Shown here piece after piece: positions 57,001-64,000 of a stretch of DNA of 64,000 nucleotides; the first letter of the stretch is position 1; every line of letters starts with the position of its first letter. The notes beneath the pieces are model-generated. The model had not been told where the DNA came from, searched no databases, and worked only from the letters and a program-made list of their open reading frames with translations. The stretch covers positions 78,288,416 through 78,352,415 of the forward strand of contig OX375878.1 of assembly GCA_947359465.1 (NCBI GenBank), given 5' to 3'. A program made the position numbers and the translations under genes. This DNA comes from Metellina segmentata. Its lineage: Eukaryota; Arthropoda; Arachnida; Araneae; Tetragnathidae.

Positions 57001-59615
57001 AGTAGCACCATGCAGGAAATTTATAAATGGGCAGTGCAATGTCAGGGCTTTCATTTGTAAACAAGTGATTCATGTGAAAAGTTTTTTGACTTGATTATGG
57101 CAGCACAATGAGAATTAACAGAATTTGAATGCTAGGTGTATGTAGCATTCCATTTCGGAAATTGTTAGGGAATTCAACATTCCTCGATCTACAGTGACGA
57201 AAGTTTACCAAGAAAATATAATTTTGGGCATTACCACACCGCAGTGGCTGCCCATGTCTACTTAATAGGAGAGACCAGCGACATGTGCTTAGAGTAATCA
57301 GTGTTAACAGACAAGAAACACTGCATCAAATAACAGCAACAATCAATATAGGACTTGTGACAGACAGTGCTGTGAAATTTAGGGTGGAGTGGTAGCATCC
57401 GATACGTTAGGCCGGCAAAGCGATTGTTTACGCCAAATCAAGATGGCGGCCGATATAGGCAATTCCAAGATGGCCGCCATATAGCAAAATCCACACCGTG
57501 AACCTTTGCATACAGTGCATAAATAATAATAATTTGTTTAAAAATTAAGAAAAAAGCAATATAAATTTCACTTGAAAATTTTCTAATATTTCAGTCTGGT
57601 TTTCTCCGAACATGTACGCTATTTTGAGTCAATTTCATCTTAGTTTTGTCACTTTAAAAAAAAATTTTGAATTTAAAAAAAAAGAAAATATTTTTTTTTT
57701 AATAAAAGAAAAACGCAATTTTTTCAAAACGTCAGGATTTTTATCAATTTTGAAATAGAGACTTTGCAATGCATAGAAAATTCAAAACAAGATTCCTGGT
57801 TATAGAGCCATATATGGAAAAGCAAAACAATTTTTTTTTATTGTAACGACTTTACAAGAGGAAATTGTTTTTTAGAGAAGTCAAAGTGTATTGCGCTTAA
57901 GGTTTAATGCGTTTAAACCAGTATACAGGGAGAAATTTGTTTGTAGATAAGTCACAGCGTATAATGTGCGATCCCCGCCTGCCGGCGAGGACCTTTCACC
58001 GTTGGCTTCCATGCGTATGTCACCGTATTGGGTGCCCACCCAAGCATAGTCCAATGTTTGTAATATAACCAAAAGCTAAACGAAAATCAAACTTACCCTC
58101 ATAGCCGGGTCCTTGAAATTCTGACTATGGTTAACAGTCATATGCTCGAATCGATAACCCTTGAACTCTTTGTCCTTCGGGTATTGATACCAGCATATGA
58201 CTTCCAATAGTAAGAAATTTTTGTAGTTCCTTGCAAAATCCAGCTCCGAATTACCTCAGCCAAAACTTTCTGGTTCCTATTTTTCACCTCAATCATAAAA
58301 CATTTATCCGTCCCTCGTTCAAGTCCTCCAAACACCCATTTACCCTCCAATTTCTTACTCCTGTTATACTTTCTTTTGCCAAACTTTTGTCCATTCTTTC
58401 TACATTTTCACTCCTACCTATCACCAGCATCCTTTCTCAATGTTAAAATCATATCATTCTCACATGAAAGACATTTCACCCTCTTCCCAATCAAGCTACA
58501 TGTTTGCAAAAAAAAAAAAATAATAAATTTCAAACGTTTAATAACACTATCCACTGTTATATCAGATCAACTAAGGGGAAGTAAGCAACATAAAGGGGAA
58601 AAAAATTCTAAATTCCTATCTGCAATTTCAAAAATCTAATTTAATCCAAATTTTTTTTCAAAATTTAAATTAAGTGACAAATTTAAAAAATTTTAACTTA
58701 CAATCTGCTTTCCAAACTTATTCTAAAAATTTTGGAAATAAATAAAACAAGTCGATTTTATAAATGAAGAGCAAAATTCATATGCACCCAACAATTTCAA
58801 AGACTGTCTAAATTTTAATTCCGTTCTACATTAAAAATAAAAGTGGAAAAGCGTATTTTCTTCCTTAACCAATCATGAGACCCATTTCTTATCGCCAGGA
58901 GAAAATATCTAGGGTTGCCTTAAAACTAAGAAAAGCACGAAAACGGGAAGGTTGCCACATTTGGCGATACATACATCGCTCGAAAGTTGTAACGTATCGT
59001 ATACTACATACCATCCAAATTTAGTGTTGATGGGATAAGGCAGCAGAAGACCAACTTCAGTGCCCTTACTCCCAACATGTCATTGTCTGAAGAGCCTCTG
59101 CTGGGCTTGTGAACATATCGGTTGGACCCTAGACGACTGGAAAAATGTTGCTTGTTCAGATGAGTCACGATTCCAGTTAAGAGTTGATGGGAGGGTCTAA
59201 TAAGTCTGAGTATTGCTGATCAAGGAATAATTAATTTGTTGATATGTAACTTGTAACTTGCTGCGCCATCTCTTGTAGCACTCGAATCATGACTGTGGTC
59301 TAATAAAGACGTCTTTTTCATTGCTCTCTGTTATCAGTAACTTAGTAGTGAGACTTACAGAAAGTCGTCACATATATATGTTAATTTGAAAGTTTGGTGC
59401 ATGTGTTTTTTTGCTCTGTTTGATGTGTTTATTTGCAATAGATTTTTTTAAATTGCAGACAGCGTGTCTTGGAGGATATTGAGAGAGATAAGCAGGCCAG
59501 AAGGGAAAAATTTGGTATGGCAGCTCCTAGTGCTCCTGCAACTACACCAGTAGCAGAGACAATTGTCCCTCCAATACTTGCCCCTACTCAAACCTATGAT
59601 GAGTGTAGAATTCAG
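39003..59615 (+). CDS. UBXN1: UBX domain-containing protein 1 (UBXN1/SAKS1), 3' end beyond window
   Basis: UBXN1 is a cytosolic adaptor that binds ubiquitin through an N-terminal UBA domain and p97/VCP through a C-terminal UBX domain. Eight in-phase exons encode 253 residues: 39003-39052, 39528-39581, 40645-40706, 47836-47947, 51589-51720, 52790-52909, 55900-55971 and 59459-59615. Residues 5-37 form the UBA (LLMDMGFSHSKAEIALN, then NKGVEPAMEWLLAH). Cys91, Cys94, His107 and His113 form a C2H2-like finger ahead of PLTEEEKQEQL. A charged coiled coil spans about 120-215. Exon 8 ends YDECRIQ, just where the UBX domain starts; its exons were not found up to 64000. An upstream in-frame ATG at 38912 is unlikely because family homology begins at 39003. 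Confidence 0.94.
39528..39581 (+). CDS. UBXN1: UBXN1 exon 2
   Basis: 54 nt, residues 17-34 plus two bases of Trp; core of the UBA domain (EIALNVTGNKGVEPAME). Acceptor TTTATTTCAG. Confidence 0.93.
39680..39892 (+). repeat. tRNA-derived SINE, family 2
   Basis: The head has CCTAGTGGGTTTGCCC (box A type) and GGTTCGATCCC (box B type). The body includes TTCTCTCTTCTGTGTCAGT and CAGCATAGCCAAATATGCCC, ending AACCAAACAACC. Related copies are at 48296, 53301 and, in reverse, 18255. Confidence 0.75.
40645..40706 (+). CDS. UBXN1: UBXN1 exon 3
   Basis: 62 nt, to residue 55, LLAHSDANEPVPENQ. Ends the UBA domain. Donor GTAAGA. A Merlin transposon starts 87 bp beyond this exon. Confidence 0.92.
40793..42647 (-). 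mobile_element. Merlin-type DNA transposon, copy A
   Basis: It has inverted ends of about 27 bp (left GGTGGAGTGGTAGCATCCG; right, reverse-complemented, GGATGGTATGTAGCATCCG) and an exact 8-bp duplication AAGGTTTT (40785-40792 and 42648-42655). Minus-strand coding remnants near 41720-42000 match the ISXO2/IS1595-like DDE transposase typical of Merlin: KWVFGGLERG, WILQGTTKISDYWKSYAG, then in another frame HMTVNHCQNFKDPAMR. Ends beginning GG and 8-bp duplications also fit Merlin. It is 1855 bp and inactive through frameshifts. It lies in UBXN1 intron 3, antisense to the gene. Confidence 0.85.
41103..41129. repeat. AAT microsatellite
   Basis: About eight AAT units inside Merlin copy A; copy B lacks this array. 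Confidence 0.8.
42700..43328 (-). mobile_element. Helitron-like element in UBXN1 intron 3
   Basis: The minus-strand start is TCTCTAATATTATAAAAGG at 43328. The interior includes ATCTTTAACGATCGTTGAGA near 42880 and matches the repeat unit at 60395-61458. The 3' end near 42700 is approximate. Confidence 0.55.
45684..47186 (+). mobile_element. DD41D mariner-type transposon, nearly intact
   Basis: A 1503-bp element with 122-bp terminal inverted repeats (45684-45805 and 47065-47186) that differ at only about two positions. TA flanks it on both sides. It carries one transposase ORF. The near-identity of the arms indicates recent insertion. It sits within an older CAGGGTT-ended repeat in UBXN1 intron 3, in the same orientation as the gene. 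Confidence 0.95.
45933..47009 (+). pseudogene. DD41D mariner-family transposase with one internal stop
   Basis: From ATG 45933 the frame is open for 358 codons except for a single TAA at 46083-46085 (codon 51). The N-terminal part (FTYAEKADMHYMYGRANGN) is the helix-turn-helix seen in DUF4817-type transposases. A second HTH follows (RTVARDVGVSHQTVCRVLN). The catalytic residues lie in DYVLFTDEATF, FQHDGAPAHFS and SPDLSSLDYFLWG, with 41 residues between the second and third Asp, so DD41D. The C terminus is complete. Translation from the ATG at 46173 would lack the first HTH. The stop is the only obvious lesion and fits a single C-to-T change. Confidence 0.9.
47836..47947 (+). CDS. UBXN1: UBXN1 exon 4
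   Basis: 112 nt, residues 56-92, an acidic linker (VEVEDEVHKIEDLEE) ending SLQCD, the first ligand of the zinc finger. Acceptor TTTTAAG, donor GTAAGT. Confidence 0.88.
47948..48295 (+). other. start of UBXN1 intron 4
   Basis: AT-rich, nothing recognisable before the SINE-like copy. Confidence 0.4.
48296..48465 (+). repeat. SINE-like repeat, family 2
   Basis: The head is degenerate (GCAGCTAGCTGAAGGTTCAA). The body has TTTCTTTCTTCTGTG, ACTTTCCTTGTGTGTGTA and CATCATGGCCAAATATG, and it ends TTCAACCAACC. Confidence 0.6.
49103..49840 (+). pseudogene. hAT remnant with C-terminal dimerisation domain
   Basis: The left end CAAGGCTGCCAACTTTTACA resembles other CAGGGTTGCCAAC ends in the window. It is followed by repeated short TTTCCTCTTAATTTTACTG blocks (49140-49360). 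Then comes coding remnant FTRLAKNYAFYSSHPHSNAE, a stop, and KTLESLLVLKTQIPKPCFG. This order (hydrophobic helix, HSNAE motif, then LLTIK-type helix) is the hAT C-terminal dimerisation domain. The middle of the element is deleted and no right end is visible. Confidence 0.6.
49850..51588 (+). other. UBXN1 intron 4, right part
   Basis: AT-rich, with no gene. Around 50040-50180 GTTCT and GAACA motifs recur (AACACAGATAAGAACAG and similar), suggesting an unidentified decayed repeat. Confidence 0.35.
51589..51720 (+). CDS. UBXN1: UBXN1 exon 5
   Basis: 132 nt, residues 93-136. Completes the C2H2-like finger (CKRKFRTDSEIEFHAVKTGH) and starts the EEEKQEQL helix. Donor GTATCT. Confidence 0.92.
51721..52789 (+). 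other. UBXN1 intron 5
   Basis: AT-rich, with an 8-G run near 52203. Nothing else is recognisable. Confidence 0.45.
52790..52909 (+). CDS. UBXN1: UBXN1 exon 6
   Basis: 120 nt, to residue 176, highly charged coiled coil (RRLEKAEQEKREALEKEKSR). Acceptor GTTTCCAG. Confidence 0.93.
53301..53470 (+). repeat. SINE-like repeat, family 2
   Basis: The degenerate head GACTTGGTGGGTTTGTTC is followed by TTTCTCCCTGGATGTATT, GCAGCATGGCCAAATATGTC and a final GACCAACCGA. It matches the copy at 39680. Confidence 0.65.
53666..55194 (+). mobile_element. Helitron-like element with hairpin 3' end
   Basis: It starts TCTCTCTATATTAAA after an A and ends GGGGGCGGAGCCCCCTAG before a T. This is a perfect stem of G and C followed by CTAG, the Helitron 3' signature. 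The last 150 bp hold more small inverted repeats: GGTTTGCGAAGCAAACC (55068), a variant at 55110, and GGGATTGCGCAGCAATCCC (55131). It is 1529 bp with no Rep/helicase, so non-autonomous. The related copy at 33723 shares much of the interior. Confidence 0.75.
55383..55565 (+). repeat. SINE-like repeat, family 3
   Basis: ACTAGTCAGACTTGTGATC (weak box A type) is followed by TGGTTTGAATCCAGG (box B type). The body (CCTCTATAAATAGGTTGTGC) matches no other repeat here. Single copy, so tentative. Confidence 0.4.
55900..55971 (+). CDS. UBXN1: UBXN1 exon 7
   Basis: 72 nt, to residue 200, coiled coil (EEEIKQLAELKRKEKLEAKI). Acceptor ATTTTTCAG, donor GTAAAC. Confidence 0.92.
55972..56949 (+). other. start of UBXN1 intron 7
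   Basis: No gene recognised. Contains an 8-9 G run near 56586. Confidence 0.4.
56950..59200 (+). pseudogene. Tc1-type transposon remnant split by Merlin copy B
   Basis: The left end region contains AAAGTGTCAAAAGTCGTGGG. Transposase fragments flank the Merlin insertion: an HTH-like FECXVYVAFHFGN region near 57120 on the left and, on the right, GWTLDDWKNVACSDESRFQL then RVDGRV near 59150, the first catalytic block of Tc1 elements. The rest of the catalytic domain is missing. Confidence 0.65.
57383..59016 (-). mobile_element. Merlin-type DNA transposon, copy B
   Basis: It has the same ends as copy A and an exact 8-bp duplication AAATTTAG (57375-57382 and 59017-59024). The minus strand holds KWVFGGLERGTDKCFMIEVK, then WILQGTTKISYYWKSYAG near 58200, then, shifted in frame, HMTVNHSQNFKDPAMR near 58110. 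The frameshift lies at the same place as in copy A. At 1634 bp it is shorter than copy A through small deletions, including loss of the AAT array. It is inserted in a Tc1 remnant. Confidence 0.85.
59459..59615 (+). CDS. UBXN1: UBXN1 exon 8
   Basis: 157 nt, residues 201-253. End of the coiled coil (VLEDIERDKQARREKFG), a Pro/Ala-rich linker, then YDECRIQ, the start of the UBX domain. Donor GTTAGT. Confidence 0.92.
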
Positions 59616-59704
59616 GTTAGTCATTGGAGTGCTAAAAATAGTACTTTGCTTTTAATGATTACTACTAATTTTGAAACCATTCATTAAAATATTGTACTTA
59701 TGTA

Positions 59705-61791
59705 CAGGGTGGCGACAGAACCGGGAATTCAGGGAAATCAGGGATTTCTCAGGGAAGAATCATTTTCTGGAAAAATCCGGGAAAACTCAGGGAAGTTTCG
59801 TTTAACTCAGGGAAAAAGTTGGAATTTCGTTTTGGAAATGGCATCTATTTGGTGCTTTTCCGTAAGCCATGCGGGCGCCACTTTGAACCAAAATCAAAAT
59901 GTCGCCAATTTTGTTTTCATTCCGAAAATGAGAAGCGTATTTTTTACGTAAACATCCAGAAAAAAGAGTTGTATACATTGTATACTGTTTTATTAAACCT
60001 GTAACGGCCGGAAATCCTGTAGCCGAAGTCTACAGCTGTGCCACGTTCCCTAATGTCAATAATAGGAACGTAGTGCCTTGCGGCTTTGAAAAATACCAAC
60101 GGCCGGAAAAACTTGCAAAAGTTAAACATCCGGTTCCAATTTAATCAACATTTAAAATAAAAATCATTTTTTTCTAAAATACCTAGATTGGCGATTTTGA
60201 TTTTGGTCCAAAATTGCGCCCGGCTAACGGAAAAGTATTTAGATTGCGCATATATTTTTTAATACATATGTGTTAGAAGTTATTATTTTTTTCGAAAATT
60301 TTTGAACTGAGGTTTTTTTGTTGTTGAAAAGTTTGCGTTGCCCATTACAGTTCTTTTCGTAATGGATTCGTCTTTGTCAAATGCGGCCAAAATCGTTTGC
60401 GAAGAGATCCAATCAGCGTAACGTCACAATCTCCTATGAAAATATAAATATTTAATTGAAAAATTATTTATTAAAAGAAAATCAAACGTATTGGGTATCT
60501 ATCTGGTGTAAAATTTTCCGCATATTTGAAATCCGTTGATATTTTCATTTTATTTTAAACAATCGCTGAGATAGAAAAAAGCACTGAAGAACGCCAGTCA
60601 TAACTTTAATTATTTCTTTTGCTTCAACCGAATCCGTTAATCTTCAAAATGAATGAATCTCGAATAAAACGAAGGTCATTCTTCTCGGCAGCGAAATTCG
60701 TATTGGAAAAAATATAAAATTTACAATTTAAAAATTATTTATTTGAAGAAAATCATATTTTTAGGTATGGATCTAATGTGAAATTTTCCGCAGATTTCAA
60801 ATCCGTTGAAATTTTTATTCTATCTTTAACGATCGCAAAGATAGAAAAAAAGCAACGAAGAACGCCAGTTCTAACCAGAACGAACGAACTCGAATCCGTT
60901 GCTCAGGAAATCAAAATGAATTAATCTGATCTTTTTAACCACGAAGGTAGAATTCTTCACGGCGCCGGCGGCCATATTCGTATTCGAAAAAATATAAAAG
61001 TTAAGATTTTTTTAAATTATTTATTTAAAGAAAATCATGTTTTTAGGTATCGATCTGATGTAAAATTTTCCGCAGATTTGAAATCCGTTAAAATTTTTCT
61101 TCGATCTTTAACGATCTAGGAGATAGAAAAAAGAACTACAAAAATCTGTTAAAACTTTATTTGTTTTGTTCGTCCGCTAAAATCGTTGCTGAGAAAATCT
61201 AACGGAAACGGAAAAAATAAATTTAGAATGTTATGTCTTTATACCGTATGCCATTCTACGGAAAATAATAATAATTAAATTCCAATTAATTAATTTTTAA
61301 ATGTTTTAGATTAAATTTTAAAATTTGGGCACGATGGAAAAATTGCAAAAAATTCGGACCACATGTGTGCTAAATTTCACTATTGTAAGTGCCATCGATT
61401 CGTTAGGACACTGCGTACAAGACAGACAGACAAACACTTCCTTTTATAATAGTAGAGATGTACCGAGCACTGGCGCCATTGACGGATTCAGGGGCTGATG
61501 ACTGCTTTTACAAACACATCAAAATAGTTAAAAATGTAAAATTAAATATTATATCTATAACTTTATATTATTTGGTCTATTAAGGAATACAGTAAAAATA
61601 TTTTTTACTTATCTTATTTTTATTCATCTATCAGTCTATAGTTTTTCAGTTAATTAAGTGTCAAGTTTATCATAATAACAGAAGAATTGTTCTGCGAACG
61701 GATGGAGAAACTCAGGGAATTTCATGGAAAATACTCTGGAAATCAGGGAAAACTCAGGGAACTTTTTACTTCAATTTTTGTAGCCACCCTG
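59705..61791. mobile_element. K-type repeat, copy 2, carrying a Helitron-like element
   Basis: Left end CAGGGTGGCGACAGAACC; right end, reverse-complemented, CAGGGTGGCTACAAAAATTG. TATGTA lies on both sides (59699-59704 and 61792-61797). Near both ends TCAGGGAAA-type motifs recur many times. The left part has a few hundred bp of balanced composition with no recognised frame. Same family as 8747-13227. Confidence 0.7.
60395..61458 (-). mobile_element. Helitron-like element with three internal tandem units
   Basis: The minus-strand start is TCTCTACTATTATAAAAGG at 61458. Inside are three diverged units of about 250-280 bp (near 60470-60690, 60720-60950 and 60985-61210). Each has AAATTTTCCGCAGATTTGAA-type sequence then an ATCTTTAACGATCG motif. 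The low-coordinate end is not clear. Confidence 0.6.
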
Positions 61792-61940
61792 TATGTAGGA
61801 AGGGCCATCACACTCGCAGTCCCTCAAATTTGAAAGTAATGATGAAGCAGTGGTACTCTTAAAATATGTTTTACCCAGATAAATTACAGTAGCATGGGGT
61901 CTAGTGATTTTAAAAGATATCTTGGGTAAATATCCAGGAA

Positions 61941-62832
61941 GCAGAGTTGCCAACCCTCCCGATTTTCCATCCATCTCCCGCTATCCGGATTTTCCTCGAA
62001 ATTCTCCCACTTTTCTCCTTTTTCGATGTTTTAAAAACCTCCGGAACCAACCAACTGGTAATGTAAAAGGATCTTTCGAATTCAGTTTTTCTCAGCTGTG
62101 ATTAGTTCATAATTTAGTGGATTGGAAATTCCCAATGTTTGGGGTGGGTTATGGCTTTCCGGATTTTCCTCCATCCATCTCCCGCTATCCGGATTTTCCT
62201 CGAAATTCTCCCACTTTTCTCCTTTTTCGATGTTTTAAAAACCTCCGGAACCAATCTACTGGTAATGTAAAAGGATCCCGCTATCCGGATTTTCCTCGAA
62301 ATTCTCCCACTTTTCTCCTTTTTCGATGTTTTAAAAACCTCCGGAACCAACCAACTGGTAATGTAAAAGGATCTTTCGAATTCAGTTTTTCTCAGCTGTG
62401 ATTAGTTCATAATTTAGTGGATTGGAAATTCCCAATGTTTGGGGTGGGTTATGGCTTTCCGGATTTTCCTCCATCCATCTCCCGCTATCCGGATTTTCCT
62501 CGAAATTCTCCCACTTTTCTCCTTTTTCGATGTTTTAAAAACCTCCGGAACCAACCAACTGGTAATGTAAAAGGATCTTTCGAATTCAGTTTTTCTCAGC
62601 TGTGATTAGTTCATAATTTAGTGGATTGGAAATTCCCAATGTTTGGGGTGGGTTATGGCTTTCCGGATTTTCCTCGAAATTCTCCCACTTTTCTCCTTTT
62701 TCGATGTCTTAAAAAACCCCGGAACCAACCAACTGGTAATGTAAAAGGATCTTTCGAATTCAGTTTTTCTCAGCTGTGATTGGTTCATAATTCAGTGGAT
62801 TGGAAATTCCTAATGTTTGGGGTGGGTTATGG
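61941..62832. repeat. MITE-like repeat with internal tandem array
   Basis: It begins CAGAGTTGCCAACCCTCCCG, a hAT-like end also seen at 10021. CCCGCTATCCGGATTTTCC recurs at 61977, 62181, 62277 and 62481, giving unit lengths of 204, 96 and 204 bp, and a further partial unit starts near 62663. The 96-bp unit is an internally deleted version. The ORFs here are products of the repeat, not genes. Confidence 0.85.
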
Positions 62833-64000
62833 CAGTGGTCCCCAACCCCCGGGCCGGTACCAGTCCGTGGATCAAATGGTACCGGGCCGCCCAAGGAACA
62901 TTAAATTATTTCCATTTTATTTACTGTGGTGTATTTCTCTCGGGTTTGTGCGGTTCTTATCTATGAAATGTCCACTCAAATTGGGAGGCGGTAAATCAGA
63001 ACTTAAAATTTGTTCTGTTACTACAGCTTAAATTATGATTTCTGAATTGGAGGTCCTAAAACATGTTGCTACACAAATACCTGCTGAGGGCATAAAATTT
63101 TCGGCATTTTTATTGGAACATAATTTGCCTATTAGTGCATCGGGTCATGCTGTGTCCTTGCTTAAGAAAGTTCCCAGACAGTAAAATTGCCATAAAATAT
63201 GGATGTGCAAGAACCTAGACAACTGCTGTTATTAAACAAATGACCAGTCATGTTCAAAGTTGGATTTGATCATCATAAGGTCAATATCATTTGCTATTGC
63301 TACAGATAGAAGTAATGCAGAATCAAAAATATATACTCTGGTTGTTGCATTTTTTTTATTCAATTTCTACACAAGTAGAATATAAGTTGCTCTCCATGCC
63401 TGTTCTACAATCCGATTCAACTGCAGTTAACATTGCTGAGCTAATTGTTAGCAAATTCCAGGAATTTGAAATTCTTATCAGCAATTGTTTACCTCTAGGT
63501 GTTGATAATGCTCCATGTGAGCGAAGGAAAAAGCATCTAGAACAATATTTTCCGATGTTGTTTCCGAAACAATTCTAGCTAATGCTTTTTCAAATGGGAA
63601 AACAAACCACTATTGTATTTAAAGTACGATCTTCTGCACCTGTAATGAATCAACCTATGCCAATTGAATTGAGTCGTGTATAGCAAACGAAAGTGTATTG
63701 AGAACGGAGATCATATAGGCTTTAAACAAAGCTATATGACATGCGTCTGATAGACATGCCAGCCTTTCCTGTGATTTATTTCCCAAGATGTTTTCAGATA
63801 GTATGATTGCACATAAGTTTAAAATGCACAAATAAATGCAAGTTAGGCTATGCTATAGCTTACAAATTGGGTAAACATTTTCCAGGCAGGCTTTGTTACG
63901 ATCTAAATAAATGTGATTTTTACTGTGTGTCATAAGACGAAAGTTTTAATAATATAGCACAGAAGGGCCTATGGACGTAATAATCAGTTATTACGATTCT
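62833..64000 (+). pseudogene. hAT element fragment (CAGTGGTCCCCAACC end) running off the window
   Basis: The left end CAGTGGTCCCCAACCCCCGG, then GGTACCAGTCCGTGG, is a widespread hAT terminal type. Downstream coding remnants read ISFAIATDRSNAESKIYTLV then, in another frame, LLSMPVLQSDSTAVNIAELI and ISNCLPLGVDNAP. This is the order of the first catalytic block in a hAT transposase family common in animals. Frameshifts and stops are present; the right end lies beyond 64000. Confidence 0.7.

Noticed and set aside
62117..62605. ORFs of 94 and 62 codons with identical segments
   Set aside because: Their repetition comes from the DNA tandem array; both strands are open, which indicates repeat composition rather than coding.
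59616..64000. UBX-domain exons of UBXN1
   Set aside because: I searched for the UBX start and core motifs and saw only transposon sequence; the exons must lie beyond the window.

Overview
The window is intron-rich, AT-rich, repeat-dense animal nuclear DNA. Gene structures, protein similarities and the transposon mix (Tc1/mariner, hAT, Merlin, Helitron-like, tRNA-derived SINEs) point to an arthropod. A chelicerate such as a spider is my best guess, but nothing here fixes the species. All family names come from recognising motifs by eye; no search was run.

Four gene loci are visible. At the left, on the + strand, lie two small tandem ORFs related to human C14orf119 (DUF4508-like), at 1175-1438 and 1499-1837. 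They are followed by an intronless, full-length CDC23/APC8 gene (2088-3788), a TPR subunit of the anaphase-promoting complex. Next, on the - strand, is a complete COPB2 gene for beta'-COP of the COPI coat. I resolve 22 coding exons from 38419 down to the stop at 8111-8113, all in compatible phases, giving 938 residues. Divergent from COPB2, starting about 0.58 kb away, is UBXN1 (SAKS1) on the + strand. Eight exons (39003-59615) encode the UBA domain, a C2H2-like zinc finger and the coiled coil; the UBX-domain exons lie beyond the right edge.

The introns hold most of the mobile DNA. COPB2 intron 20 (8316-14072) is a nest: a repeat with CAGGGTGGC-type ends contains a hAT element, which contains a smaller MITE and another repeat. 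A Helitron-like element ends 30 bp from the exon 20 splice site. COPB2 introns 15, 11, 10, 3 and 2 hold a decayed mariner, two Tc1-type remnants, a SINE with a perfect 14-bp target duplication and Helitron-like elements. UBXN1 intron 3 holds a Merlin element and a DD41D mariner-type element with 122-bp inverted repeats. Intron 6 holds a 1.5-kb Helitron-like element with a hairpin 3' end. Intron 7 holds a second Merlin copy inserted into a Tc1 remnant. Intron 8 holds nested repeats, an internal tandem array and a hAT fragment.

The four genes are housekeeping genes with no obvious shared pathway (cell-cycle ubiquitin ligase, Golgi-ER vesicle coat, ubiquitin/p97 adaptor, unknown DUF4508). The best candidates for new description are the two Merlin copies with exact 8-bp target duplications, the nearly intact DD41D element, the tandem repeats flanking COPB2 exon 11 that copy its 5' splice site, and the tandem DUF4508 arrangement.
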